Assembly: GCF_040784935.1 (NCBI RefSeq)
Contig: NZ_CP160680.1
Coordinates: 310,001-374,000, forward strand
Reading direction: 5' to 3'
From: Lewinella sp. LCG006
GTDB taxonomy: Bacteria > Bacteroidota > Bacteroidia > Chitinophagales > Saprospiraceae
Length of the DNA stretch: 64,000 nt
Part shown: in pieces, positions 41,678 to 50,324 of the stretch
Position numbering within the stretch: the first letter of the stretch is position 1
Layout of the letters: every line of letters begins with the position of its first letter
Made by a program: the position numbers and the translations under genes
Notes under the pieces: model-generated
Told to the model about the DNA's origin: nothing
Seen by the model: the letters and a program-made list of their open reading frames with translations, nothing else
Database searches by the model: none

Positions 41678-43234
41678 ATGAACAAGAATATTTCCTATAT
41701 CGTTACTACGGCCCTCATCGTTGCACTTGGAGGCTTCCTTATGGGCTTTGATGCTTCGGTAATTTCTGGCGTGAATAAATTTATAGAACTGGAGTTCAGC
41801 CTTACTAAACTGCAAGTAGGTTGGGCAGTAAGTTCGCTTACCCTTACTGCTACTTTAGCCATGTTGGTAGCTGGGCCACTCAGCGATAAAATCGGGCGTC
41901 GCCAAGTCCTCAAAATAGCGGCTATTTTGTACGCACTTTCGGCTATTTTTTCCGCAATTGCCCCTTCCTACGTGACGCTGGTTCTCGCCCGGATGCTCGG
42001 TGGTTTTGGCGTAGGAGCTTCCTTGATTATTGCCCCGATGTATATTGCTGAAATTTCACCGGCAGCCATACGTGGCCGGATGGTATCTTTCAACCAGTTG
42101 AACATTGTTCTGGGTATTTCTGTGGCCTTTTTCACCAACTATTTAATCCTGCAATGGGGCAAATCCGATGCCAGTTGGGTGCAGACACTCAAATTTGATG
42201 AATGGAATTGGCGCTGGATGCTTGGCATCGAAGCAATTCCTGCTGTTCTCTATTTCCTAGGCTTGTTTTTTGTGCCGCGTAGTCCACGTTGGTTAGTCAT
42301 GAAAGGAGAGTTCGATGAAGCACTAGAAGTAATGAGTAAGGCTACCGGTCCACAAGTAGCCAATGAGGAAATGTCGGAAATTAAGAAGGCCATTGACGCC
42401 GACACCAATAAGCAAGAAGCTCCACTCAGCGAGCTTTTCAAAAAATCCATGATGCTAGTGCTTACGATTGGCATCGTGGTCGGTGTTCTCCAACAAATTA
42501 CGGGGATCAACTCCGTTTTCTTTTACGCTCCAATGATCTTTGAGCAATCAGGGATTGGTACCGACGCCTCCTTCTCACAAGCCATTTATGTAGGTCTTAT
42601 CAATTTGGTGTTCACTTTAATTGCCATCGCACTCATTGACAAGCTAGGGCGTAAACCCTTGCTCATTGGAGGTATGGCTGGTATCGTCATCTGTATGTTC
42701 CTGTTGGCCTACAGTTTCAATACTGCTACTTATACCCTCACCGAAACAGCTGTAAGCAGTTTACCTGCCGAGGTCAATAAAGATGCACTGGCCACTATTG
42801 TCGGTACTACTTTTGATAATGACCTGGATTATAAAGCCTCCCTTTCAGCAGCCATTGGTGATGCCGCAGGTACCTACGAATCGGATCTACTCAAAGGAGC
42901 CATAAATATCAACCCCACCATAGTATTGTTAGGAATTCTCGGTTTTGTCGCTTCCTTTGCGGTCTCGATCGGGCCAGTGATGTGGGTGCTCTTTTCCGAA
43001 TTGTTCCCCAATAAGGTACGAGGGCTTGCTATCTCCTTTGTAGGATTGATCAACTCTGCCGTCAGCTTCCTCGTACAGCTGGTTTTTCCCTGGGAGCTGG
43101 CAACACTTGGCACAGGCACCACCTTCATGATTTATGGAATATTTGGCCTAATAGGCCTCATCTTTATCGTGTTAGTCGTACCTGAAACCAAAGGTAAATC
43201 GCTGGAAGAGCTTGAGCGACAATTGGTAAAGTAA
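41678..43234 (+). CDS. MFS sugar porter (sugar:H+ symporter)
   Basis: A 518-residue inner-membrane protein with about twelve predicted helices. Sugar porter family marks are clear: ALGGFLMGFDASVISGVNKF in helix 1, the loop 2-3 motif GPLSDKIGRRQVLK, FGVGASLIIAPMYIAEISPA, PRSPRWLVMKGEFDEA before the central loop, QQITGINSVFFYAPMIFEQS in helix 7, DKLGRKPLL, and the end motif VPETKGKSLEELE. A longer-than-usual periplasmic loop (about 345-405, with EVNKDALATIVG) sits between helices 9 and 10. It should import a monosaccharide, presumably glucose released from beta-glucan by the neighbouring hydrolases. Confidence 0.92.
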   Translation: MNKNISYIVTTALIVALGGFLMGFDASVISGVNKFIELEFSLTKLQVGWAVSSLTLTATLAMLVAGPLSDKIGRRQVLKIAAILYALSAIFSAIAPSYVTLVLARMLGGFGVGASLIIAPMYIAEISPAAIRGRMVSFNQLNIVLGISVAFFTNYLILQWGKSDASWVQTLKFDEWNWRWMLGIEAIPAVLYFLGLFFVPRSPRWLVMKGEFDEALEVMSKATGPQVANEEMSEIKKAIDADTNKQEAPLSELFKKSMMLVLTIGIVVGVLQQITGINSVFFYAPMIFEQSGIGTDASFSQAIYVGLINLVFTLIAIALIDKLGRKPLLIGGMAGIVICMFLLAYSFNTATYTLTETAVSSLPAEVNKDALATIVGTTFDNDLDYKASLSAAIGDAAGTYESDLLKGAININPTIVLLGILGFVASFAVSIGPVMWVLFSELFPNKVRGLAISFVGLINSAVSFLVQLVFPWELATLGTGTTFMIYGIFGLIGLIFIVLVVPETKGKSLEELERQLVK

Positions 43235-43380
43235 GCGATAAGCTAAACTTTCGGTAAAATGTCAAAAGTCGCTAAGGGACACGCAGCGATGGCATCGCCA
43301 CTTTGAGTAGAAGGTAGCGGGATTTGGGTGCTCTCTGAGGAAACCAATTCCCTATACCTTCTACCATAAGGGTGCAAAGC

Positions 43381-43413
43381 AGCCCAAATCCCTATAATGC
43401 GGGCTTTTTTTTA
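43381..43413 (+). terminator. rho-independent terminator between transporter and glycosidase genes
   Basis: AGCCC (43381-43385) pairs with GGGCT (43401-43405), followed by TTTTTTTT. The stem is short, but the T-run is long. An ATG at 43397 lies inside it, which is why the glycosidase start is set at 43424. Confidence 0.6.
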
Positions 43414-43423
43414 TAAAAAACTA

Positions 43424-44746
43424 ATGATTGTGATAAGATTAAGTATACTCCTGTTTGCCCTTGCCATTTTGCAAGGATGCAACTCACCGGAACCAACAAC
43501 AGCTACCAATTCGGGCATCACTAAAGCCGAAATTCGCCAAACGGACGGTAATTATCAACTCTTTGTCAATGGAGAACCCTTTTTTATTGAAGGAGCAGGC
43601 TTGGAATTTGGCAACGTAGAAGCACTTGCCAAACACGGTGGTAACTCCTTCCGTACCTGGCGCACCGACAATGGTCAATCCAGCGGGCAAGAGGTGCTCG
43701 ATCGGGCACAGGCCAACGGCTTACTGGTTACCATGGGCATTGAGGTAGCCCGTGAGCGACACGGCTTTGACTACAATGATGAAGCCGCTGTCAAGGAACA
43801 ATTCGAAAGAATAAAGACCGAAATTCAGGCTTACAAAGACCACCCGGCACTCATCATTTGGGCCATTGGCAACGAACTCAACCTGCGAGCTACCAACCCT
43901 AAAGTTTGGGATGCCGTCAACCAGATTTCGGAATACATCCACGAAGTAGATCCTAACCATCTTACCACTTCTACGCTAGCGGGTATTGATAAGGAACTCG
44001 TAGATAATATCAAGGAAAGAGCTTCCGATCTCGACTTGCTCAGTATTCAGATGTACGCCGACATCGTCAACCTCAAGCAAAAGGTGACCGAATCGGGCTG
44101 GACAGGCCCCTACATGGTAACGGAATGGGGAGCTACTGGCCACTGGGAAGTAGGCACCACCGCCTGGGAAGCTCCCATAGAAAACAACAGCACCCAAAAA
44201 GCCAACTTCTACCTCGAACGCTACCAGCAGGCGATCCTCCCCAACCGCGACCAATGCGTAGGCTCTTACGTCTTCCTCTGGGGACAAAAGCAGGAACGCA
44301 CGCCCACCTGGTACGGCATGTTTATGCCCGACGGTGAAGAAACGGCCTCTGTAGATGTGATGCACTACCTCTGGAACGATACCTGGCCCGACAACCGCAG
44401 CCCACAGCTGGATTCCTTTTTACTAAATGGGCAAATGGCCGCTAGCAATATCTACCTCGAAGCTGGAAAGTCCTATACGAGTGAGGTCTTTGCCAGTGAC
44501 CCAGACGGTGATGCACTTACGTACCACTACGAAATCAAACCTGAAAGCACTGACCTTGGAGATGGTGGCGACCACGAGTCGGTTCCTCCATCACTGGAAG
44601 GCCTGATCACCGAAAGCAATCAGGCAGCGATCAGCTTTACTGCTCCCGAAACGGAAGGTGCCTACCGTATCTTGGTGACTGTTGCCGATGGGCAAAACCA
44701 TATGGGGCATGCGAATATTCCGTTTTATGTGAAAGCGAGGAAGTAG
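43424..44746 (+). CDS. clan GH-A glycosidase (GH2-type TIM barrel) lipoprotein
   Basis: About 440 residues; the start at 43424 gives a lipoprotein signal (LSILLFALAILQGCNS). The barrel begins with YQLFVNGEPFFIEGAGLEFG and NSFRTWRTDN. The acid/base is predicted at E151 in IWAIGNELN and the nucleophile at E234 in MVTEWGATGHW, the arrangement of clan GH-A. A C-terminal beta-sandwich of about 110 residues starts at SPQLDSFLLNGQ (VFASDPDGDALTYHYEI, RILVTVADG). Annotation services would likely call it glycosyl hydrolase family 2; resemblance to beta-1,3-glucan-active GH-A families is possible. Context with GH16 suggests a beta-glucan substrate. A paralogue ending at 62724 shares the same architecture. 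Confidence 0.85.
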   Translation: MIVIRLSILLFALAILQGCNSPEPTTATNSGITKAEIRQTDGNYQLFVNGEPFFIEGAGLEFGNVEALAKHGGNSFRTWRTDNGQSSGQEVLDRAQANGLLVTMGIEVARERHGFDYNDEAAVKEQFERIKTEIQAYKDHPALIIWAIGNELNLRATNPKVWDAVNQISEYIHEVDPNHLTTSTLAGIDKELVDNIKERASDLDLLSIQMYADIVNLKQKVTESGWTGPYMVTEWGATGHWEVGTTAWEAPIENNSTQKANFYLERYQQAILPNRDQCVGSYVFLWGQKQERTPTWYGMFMPDGEETASVDVMHYLWNDTWPDNRSPQLDSFLLNGQMAASNIYLEAGKSYTSEVFASDPDGDALTYHYEIKPESTDLGDGGDHESVPPSLEGLITESNQAAISFTAPETEGAYRILVTVADGQNHMGHANIPFYVKARK

Positions 44747-44763
44747 AAAGTGGGAAGAAATCT

Positions 44764-44831
44764 GAACCACATAAGACACATAAGTATTTGAAAGAAAGAA
44801 ACTTATACGTCTTATGTGGTTCATTTTTTTC
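44764..44831 (+). terminator. strong terminator between convergent genes
   Basis: GAACCACATAAGACACATAA (from 44764) pairs with a 22-base right arm ending in CTTATGTGGTTC at 44822, with two mismatches, around a 15-base loop. A run of seven T residues follows on the plus strand after CA. Confidence 0.88.
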
Positions 44832-44855
44832 AAAAGCGGCAGTAATGCACGTTGC

Positions 44856-45737
44856 TTACATCTTCTCCTTTACCCAATCCCAAATCTTTAGGGAAAAGAA
44901 AGCGGCAGCCGTCGTAAGCAGAAGCATTCCTATGAACATAAAATATTGTTCAATGGCCCATGTGAAAGCGGTACGGAGACGGCTTGTAAACGAAACTTCG
45001 CGAACCCTCCTTTCTGTAAGGTCTAACTTAACGGTACAAAACTCATTCTCAGCATCGAAGCTGCCTAGCTGTACGCCCAATGCCTGTAGCTGCCCGTCGA
45101 TCTCCAGAATACGGTTTTCCAAACTTATGTATTCTTCAATTTTTCCACCTTTAGCTTTCAATTCCATCAATGATTGACGGGTATTGCTGAGGGTGAGACG
45201 TTTAGCATTTAACTCACGGTATTCGTTGGTCTTATCGGTCTTAACAATGCTGATGGAATTGATCTTATAATTGGCTTGCAAGTGGGCTACAAAACCATCA
45301 AATGCGGTAGGAGGGATACCAATTTGGAGGCTCAGCTTTCGGCTCCCTTCATTCCCTGATTTTTGTTGGTACTGGATAATTCCATTTTCTTTTTCAATAG
45401 CTGCTTTGATACTGGCTTCATCTTCGCTAAAAGCGGTACTGCTGGCACTAATATTTGCCGTTTTCTCGTACTTCTGATCGACTTGAACCGTAGTAGGTGC
45501 TTGCGCTTGTGAAACATCGGCTTTTTTATACTCGTAACTGGAAGAAGCTACATTCACCATCAGGTTATCCATTCTGCTAACGGACTGGGCTACACTGCCA
45601 TTAGAACCATCATAGTAGGTGATCTCATTTTCCGGATAATAGACATATCCATATATCAGCCTAGCAATAACCAGCAATAGAAATAGTAGGCCAAAACCAA
45701 TGACCGTGTTGCGTAAACGCGTTTTGAAAGGGCGCAT
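44856..45737 (-). CDS. DUF4349 domain membrane protein
   Basis: A 293-residue protein with membrane helices at each end: VIGFGLLFLLLVIARLIYGY near 13-32 and FMFIGMLLLTTAAAFFSLKIW near 263-283. The middle, periplasmic part matches DUF4349: EKENGIIQYQQKSGNEGSRK, LSLQIGIPPTAFDGFVAHLQ, then a coiled stretch NEYRELNAKRLTLSNTRQSL and ENRILEIDGQLQALGVQLGS, ending with CTVKLDLTERR. The expected topology is two-pass with a periplasmic coiled-coil domain. The function of the family is unknown. The gene begins a run of minus-strand genes and is downstream of the HD-domain gene by 23 bases, so the two may form an operon. Confidence 0.85.
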   Translation of the reverse strand: MRPFKTRLRNTVIGFGLLFLLLVIARLIYGYVYYPENEITYYDGSNGSVAQSVSRMDNLMVNVASSSYEYKKADVSQAQAPTTVQVDQKYEKTANISASSTAFSEDEASIKAAIEKENGIIQYQQKSGNEGSRKLSLQIGIPPTAFDGFVAHLQANYKINSISIVKTDKTNEYRELNAKRLTLSNTRQSLMELKAKGGKIEEYISLENRILEIDGQLQALGVQLGSFDAENEFCTVKLDLTERRVREVSFTSRLRTAFTWAIEQYFMFIGMLLLTTAAAFFSLKIWDWVKEKM

Positions 45738-45760
45738 GATGATAAAATTTTGAGGGTTAA

Positions 45761-46321
45761 TTAAATATGCAAATACTTATGATAATCATCAATTTTCTTT
45801 TCTAAGCGACTTGCTAGATACGGACTTCCCTCTTTCAATTCAGCGAGAATCAACCTGGCTTCTGCGATGTAATTGGCCTTCTTCTCATTGTCCCAATAAT
45901 AGGGCGGAGCAGATAAATTGGAGATTCGATCCGCCATCTTGACGGCCCAAACGGCTTTGGGTTGTTGTTTTATACGTTGCAAACTATCCATCATCCGCTC
46001 CTCCTTGGGCAGTCCTTCATTCTTGGTGAGCGCTGAAACGCCTTTGGCCACTTCTTCTCCAAACGCGGCCTTCACTTTTTCGTAGCTGTATTCGGTGTCT
46101 TCAATGGAGTCGTGCAGCATAGCGCATTTGATGGCCAATCCTACATTCAGACTTGGTTCTACGTTGATGGCATTGAGCATTTCGAAGGTCACGCTTCCGA
46201 TGTGGTTGAGGTATTCTACGTCCTCGCCCTCCTCCTGGCCGCCATACTTTTGTCCATCATGTAACTTGGATACCAGTTTCCAGATATTTTGTAATTCATC
46301 TATTGACCAGGGTGCTTGCAT
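45761..46321 (-). CDS. HD-domain phosphohydrolase, RelA/SpoT-hydrolase-like
   Basis: The ATG at 46321 (MQAPWSIDELQNIWKLVSKL) gives 186 residues. An upstream start at 46363 would overlap the preceding gene by 17 bases and is not needed. The HD signature is seen as KLHDGQKYGG, YLNHIGSVTFEML, IKCAMLHDSIEDTEYSYEKV (HD with the following ED pair), and WAVKMADRISNLSAPP (the conserved K-x-x-D-R-x-x-N). This is the metal-dependent hydrolase half of RelA/SpoT or Mesh1-type enzymes, which remove pyrophosphate from (p)ppGpp, but there is no synthetase domain. The substrate is inferred only from this similarity. Confidence 0.83.
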   Translation of the reverse strand: MQAPWSIDELQNIWKLVSKLHDGQKYGGQEEGEDVEYLNHIGSVTFEMLNAINVEPSLNVGLAIKCAMLHDSIEDTEYSYEKVKAAFGEEVAKGVSALTKNEGLPKEERMMDSLQRIKQQPKAVWAVKMADRISNLSAPPYYWDNEKKANYIAEARLILAELKEGSPYLASRLEKKIDDYHKYLHI

Positions 46322-46346
46322 AGTTTCGTGTTTTTGTAGGAGTTTT

Positions 46347-46703
46347 TCAAACGCTCTGCCCAAAAGTAAGCAGATTGTTATCTGGGTCTAACAGTGCAAA
46401 TTCTTTTTGCCCCCAGGGTTTCACCTGTAAAGGTGCTGCGGGGTGAATGGGCACTTTTTTTGCCAGTAAGGATTGGTAAAAGTCATCAATATTATCCGTT
46501 CGGAAATAGACTTGTCCGTAATTTTCTTTAGGGTTGAGGTCCTTGAATTCAAAAAAATGAAGCTCTATCTGGTCTTTTTTTACCATTAGATAGTCTTCAT
46601 AATCTGCACTCCCGACCAACTCAAACCCCAACATGTTGAGGTAGTAGTCGCGGGTCAGCGTTTTGTTGCGCATGGGGAGTTTGGGGTGGATGTTTGTGAG
46701 CAT
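46347..46703 (-). CDS. VOC (glyoxalase/bleomycin-resistance) superfamily protein
   Basis: A 118-residue single-domain protein with the beta-alpha-beta-beta-beta pattern twice: MRNKTLTRDYYLNMLGFELV, DQIELHFFEF, YGQVYFRTDNIDDFYQSLL, and PWGQKEFALLDPDNNLLTFG at the end. The last phrase is the usual binding-site strand (F-x-L-x-D-P-D-x-N). It resembles the bleomycin-binding, immunity-type branch, but many relatives are of unknown role. The start may be the second Met (residue 11), which would be closer to the fold. It precedes the HD-domain gene by 25 bases. Confidence 0.82.
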   Translation of the reverse strand: MLTNIHPKLPMRNKTLTRDYYLNMLGFELVGSADYEDYLMVKKDQIELHFFEFKDLNPKENYGQVYFRTDNIDDFYQSLLAKKVPIHPAAPLQVKPWGQKEFALLDPDNNLLTFGQSV

Positions 46704-46742
46704 TGGTAAATTTTCTTTTTCAAAATAGATTTGGAAACTCTT

Positions 46743-47636
46743 CTATAAGAATTGCTGTAAATTCCTTTTGAAGTATTCGGCACTATCAGCGGCGCTTTTG
46801 ATGGAATTATGAGCGTAGTTGCCTCCTTGTTCTATGAAATAAAACTCCAGGCCAGAAGCAACAGGATCGGGAAGTAAATCAAGATAATCAATAGACCCGT
46901 TCCCCAATTCGGTATAATCTCTTGAAACCTTGTCCATGTCTTTGATATGCCACATCACGTAACGCTTCGGCTGTTTTTCCACCAACTCCTTCGGCGTATA
47001 ATTAGAAGAGTGCATTACCCAATACATGTCCATCTCCAACTTGACGAGTGCGGGATCGGTTTCTTTTAAAATAATATCAAATCCATTTTCTCCATCGTGA
47101 TCCTCAAATTCGAAGCCGTGGTTATGGTAAGCGAAGCCAAGGCCCGCCGCAGTGACCTGCTCTCCTATCCCATTCAGCCTTCCTGACATCAGTTTGAAAT
47201 TATCGAGGGTCCGTTGCTCAGGAGCAATCCACGGCCAGGTAATGTAACGCATTCCCACCGTTTTAGCGCCCTTGATACACTGATCCACAAAACGCTTTAG
47301 TGCATCATCCGATTCCTGGAGAAAGGGAGAAAAGCCAAAGTGCCCGCTGGCCACCGAGAGCTCCATATCATCAAGAATTTTCTTGAATTCCGCAGACTTA
47401 TAGCCATAGAAAGTATCTTCTTCGGGCTCATAGCCATAGGTTTCAAAATCCTCATACCCCATCGCCTTTAAAGTTTTCAGGGTAGCAATGGGGTCCTTGG
47501 CCATCTCATCCCGAATGGAATAGAGCTGATAGCCCAGCTTGTATTTAGGCTTGTTGAAAAAAGAGCATGTTGGCAAAGTGAGCAGCGCAGCAGCGCCTAC
47601 GATGCTTGATTTCTCTAAAAAATTCCGCCTGTTCAT
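46743..47636 (-). CDS. exported sugar phosphate isomerase/epimerase-like protein
   Basis: A 297-residue protein with a Tat-like or lipoprotein-like signal (MNRRNFLEKSSIVGAAALLT followed by LPTCSFF), so it should be exported. The xylose-isomerase-like TIM barrel is shown by LGYQLYSIRDEMAKDPIATL, YITWPWIAPEQRTLDNFKLM, FAYHNHGFEF with metal-binding residues, LVKLEMDMYWVMHS with conserved Glu and Asp, RYVMWHIKDMDKV, and FYFIEQGGNY with the closing Glu. Relatives act on sugars or keto-sugars. It resembles in fold, but not closely in sequence, the lipoprotein at 1864-2856. No clear pathway partner is adjacent apart from an aldo/keto reductase upstream. Confidence 0.85.
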   Translation of the reverse strand: MNRRNFLEKSSIVGAAALLTLPTCSFFNKPKYKLGYQLYSIRDEMAKDPIATLKTLKAMGYEDFETYGYEPEEDTFYGYKSAEFKKILDDMELSVASGHFGFSPFLQESDDALKRFVDQCIKGAKTVGMRYITWPWIAPEQRTLDNFKLMSGRLNGIGEQVTAAGLGFAYHNHGFEFEDHDGENGFDIILKETDPALVKLEMDMYWVMHSSNYTPKELVEKQPKRYVMWHIKDMDKVSRDYTELGNGSIDYLDLLPDPVASGLEFYFIEQGGNYAHNSIKSAADSAEYFKRNLQQFL

Positions 47637-47732
47637 TTGAAGATCATTCTGGGTGTTGAATATAAGTCTTTCAATGGTTAGTTTCTTTGAAAACCATCCA
47701 AGTTGTCGTTTTTGAAGGTGTTCTCCTTTTAT

Positions 47733-48737
47733 TTACCTCCCTCCGTAAGCCTCAATCATTCGATAAGGATACAACTCCGGCAGCGTGCTCACTGCGTCGA
47801 GGCGAGCGACTTCTTCGGTGCTTAGCTCCATGGTGGCAGCTTCCAGGTTTTGCTCCAGTTGTACAAAGGTACGTGCGCCGATGATGACGGAGGGAACGAT
47901 TTCTTTGTGCAGTAACCACGCCAGAGCCACCGCTACGTGAGAGCTGTTGCGAGCTTTGGCGATCTCATCCACCACGCTGAGAATCTCCCAATTTTGGGAC
48001 TGGTTGCGGCGCTCCCAGCTTTCTTCCGTATGGTCGGCGGTGGTAGCGATACGGCCTTCAGTAGGTGCTTGATCAGGGCTGTACTTGCCAGACAGGAAGC
48101 CACCGCCCAGTGGTCCCCAGGGCAATAGGCCCAAACCTTCGGTGGCACAGAGGTCGGCAAACTCGTATTCCAGGTCGCGCTTCACTAAGCTGTATTGGTA
48201 CTGGGCTGCGATAAAGGGAGAATAACCCGCCTCATGGGCCATGCCTTGCGCCTTCATCAATTGCCAGGCCTTGAAGTTGGAGATGCCCAGGTAGCGAACC
48301 TTGCCGCTGCTCACCAGGTCATCCAATGCCCGCAGCGTTTCGGCCAGCGGTGTGATGGGATCCCAACAGTGCAGGTACAAGAGATCAATGTAATCGGTGC
48401 GGAGTCGCCGTAACGAATCGTGGACACTTTCCATGATATGCAAACGCGACAGACCACTCTGGTTGGGGTCCTCCCCCATCGGGAAACGAACTTTGGTCGA
48501 CAGGATCACCCGCTGGCGCTTGCCCCCCAGGTGGCGACCAATGATCTCTTCGGAACGCCCCTCCGCGTAGACATTGGCGGTATCAATGTGGTTACCACCC
48601 GCTGCCAGATAATGATCCATGATGCGCTTGGCTTCGGGTTCAGGCGTCGTACGCTCACTCTTTTCACCAAAGAGCATGGAACCTAAGGTGAGTGGAGTGG
48701 TCAGTAGGCCGGAACGGCCGATGGGGGTGTGTTTCAT
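47733..48737 (-). CDS. aldo/keto reductase
   Basis: A 334-residue NADPH-dependent enzyme; the ATG at 48737 (MKHTPIGRSGLLTTPLTLGS) matches the family N-terminus. The catalytic tetrad is visible: Asp and Tyr in NHIDTANVYAEGRSEEIIG, Lys in ILSTKVRFPMG, and His in IDLLYLHCWDPITP. GKVRYLGISNFKAWQL and the C-terminal VIIGARTFVQLEQNLEA (cofactor site) complete the pattern. It belongs to the group that includes sugar-aldehyde and voltage-gated potassium channel beta-like reductases. The substrate is unknown. It lies divergent from the FAD oxidoreductase gene. Confidence 0.9.
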   Translation of the reverse strand: MKHTPIGRSGLLTTPLTLGSMLFGEKSERTTPEPEAKRIMDHYLAAGGNHIDTANVYAEGRSEEIIGRHLGGKRQRVILSTKVRFPMGEDPNQSGLSRLHIMESVHDSLRRLRTDYIDLLYLHCWDPITPLAETLRALDDLVSSGKVRYLGISNFKAWQLMKAQGMAHEAGYSPFIAAQYQYSLVKRDLEYEFADLCATEGLGLLPWGPLGGGFLSGKYSPDQAPTEGRIATTADHTEESWERRNQSQNWEILSVVDEIAKARNSSHVAVALAWLLHKEIVPSVIIGARTFVQLEQNLEAATMELSTEEVARLDAVSTLPELYPYRMIEAYGGR

Positions 48738-48890
48738 TAAATCTTGGGGTTGTTTATTCTTGAAAAGAAATACCAATGGGTTATTTCCAAAGATAAGGTA
48801 TTTGAAGGATTTCAGGTGGTAACAATATGCTGCTCAAAAAATCTTACCGTTAACTTTATGGTCAAAGCATTGTTCAAATGAAAACCATTA

Positions 48891-50030
48891 TTGCCCGTGC
48901 CCACACCCCTCCACAGCGACATTCTCATCCTCGGCGGTGGCCTGGCTGGCCTCACCAATGCCTTGCACCTCACCAAGGCTGGCCTGCATGTGCGGCTGCT
49001 GGAAAAAGGGGAATACCCACGCCATAAAGTTTGTGGGGAGTATATTTCCAATGAGGTCCTCCCCTATCTCGACAGCCTGGGGTTTGATCCCTTTGCGCTG
49101 GGGGCAACGGCGATGGAGCGCTGCTTGTTGAGTACCGTAGAGGGAAAAACCGTGGAGGCTCCTTTACCACTGGGAGGCTTCGGATTGAGTCGCTATCGGA
49201 TGGATAATGAGCTCTATAAATTGGTGCTGGCACAAGGGGGCGAAATCTTACAGGAAACCGTGGAAGACGTACAATTCAATCAGGATCAATTTACAGTCAG
49301 CACGCGCTCTGGTCAGGAGTATACAGCACCGCTGGTGATTGGTGCTTTTGGCAAACGCTCCAAACTTGATGTGGCGTTGGATCGCCCCTTTATGCAAAAG
49401 AATGCCCCTTATTTGGGCGTCAAAGCGCATTACGCGGGCGATTTCCCCGAAGATTTGGTCGCGCTTTACAACTTTGACGGAGGGTACTGTGGGGTGTCCA
49501 AAGTAGAAGAAGGTCGCATCAATATCTGCTACCTGGCCAATTACAACACGTTCAAGACTTACAAAAATCTGGCGACCTACGAGCAGGAAGTGGTCCGTAA
49601 AAACCCTTTACTCAACGAGATCCTCCACCAAGTCACACCGCTCTTTGAACGCCCGCTGACCATCAGTCAGATTTCTTTTGCCCGTAAGGAGAATGTCTGC
49701 GAACACGTCCTCATGAGCGGCGATGCGGCGGGGATGATCCACCCGCTCTGTGGCAATGGCATGGGCATGGCCATCACCAGTGCGCAACTGCTTTCCCAGG
49801 AAATCCTCCAGTATTTCACCAGCAAGCACCCGGATCGCCAACGATTAGAAGCCGCTTATTCCGCACAGTGGCAACAGCAATTTCGCAAGCGGCTCCTCTT
49901 CGGCCGGGCCTTCAACGCCCTGTTTTACCGCCCCCAATTCTTCGCAGCCTCTATTTCTCTGCTGACAATCCTGCCCGGTATGTTACCGTTTTTTATTCGG
50001 CAGACGCATGGGGAAGTGGTTGATGGTTGA
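48891..50030 (+). CDS. FAD-dependent oxidoreductase (geranylgeranyl-reductase/hydroxylase-like) of the type III PKS locus
   Basis: A 379-residue flavoprotein. The FAD motif ILILGGGLAGLTNALHLTKA is near the start, with KVCGEYISNEVLPYLDSLGF and LSRYRMDNELYKLVLAQ next, and the second FAD motif LMSGDAAGMIHPLCGNGMGM. This is the group-A hydroxylase / geranylgeranyl-reductase-type fold. The only starts in frame are TTG at 48891 or GTG at 48897, because a stop lies 12 bases upstream. The last four codons (VVDG) and stop overlap a 48-bp repeat. In type III PKS loci such enzymes often oxidise the aromatic product, for example to a quinone. It probably opens the locus, with the methyltransferase after a 294-base repeat-filled gap. 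Confidence 0.85.
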   Translation: MPVPTPLHSDILILGGGLAGLTNALHLTKAGLHVRLLEKGEYPRHKVCGEYISNEVLPYLDSLGFDPFALGATAMERCLLSTVEGKTVEAPLPLGGFGLSRYRMDNELYKLVLAQGGEILQETVEDVQFNQDQFTVSTRSGQEYTAPLVIGAFGKRSKLDVALDRPFMQKNAPYLGVKAHYAGDFPEDLVALYNFDGGYCGVSKVEEGRINICYLANYNTFKTYKNLATYEQEVVRKNPLLNEILHQVTPLFERPLTISQISFARKENVCEHVLMSGDAAGMIHPLCGNGMGMAITSAQLLSQEILQYFTSKHPDRQRLEAAYSAQWQQQFRKRLLFGRAFNALFYRPQFFAASISLLTILPGMLPFFIRQTHGEVVDG

Positions 50031-50223
50031 TGGTTCAAAAACTTCCGACTTGAAAAGGAGCAACCCTTACACCTCTTAACACAGTGCCTTTTTCGGTGCG
50101 GGGTGCGGTAATGTGCGGAGTGTGATTTAAAAATTCCGACTTCCCACTTCTGACTTCCGACCTTGAGCAGTTGTTGGTTGATGGTTCAAAAACTTCCGAC
50201 TTGAAAAGGAGCAACCCTTACAC
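50025..50223. repeat. 48-bp perfect direct repeat with dispersed repeat between copies
   Basis: GGTTGATGGTTCAAAAACTT and onward (50025-50072) recurs identically at 50176-50223. Between them lies ATTCCGACTTCCCACTTCTG (50133-50152) of the dispersed family, and GTGCGGAGTG, all also found around 53580-53640. The first copy supplies the stop codon of the FAD oxidoreductase. Confidence 0.92.
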
Positions 50224-50324
50224 GCTTACACCTTTCCAACCCTTACACCTCTTAACACAGCACCTTTGTGAAATAAACCAGCCCGCCCATCAAACATTCC
50301 CCCAAAATATTCCTTTCTTACTTG

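Noticed and set aside
48878-48890. ATG at 48878 as start of the FAD oxidoreductase
   Set aside because: It is in a different frame, and the correct frame has a stop at 48879-48881, so only TTG 48891 or GTG 48897 can start the protein.
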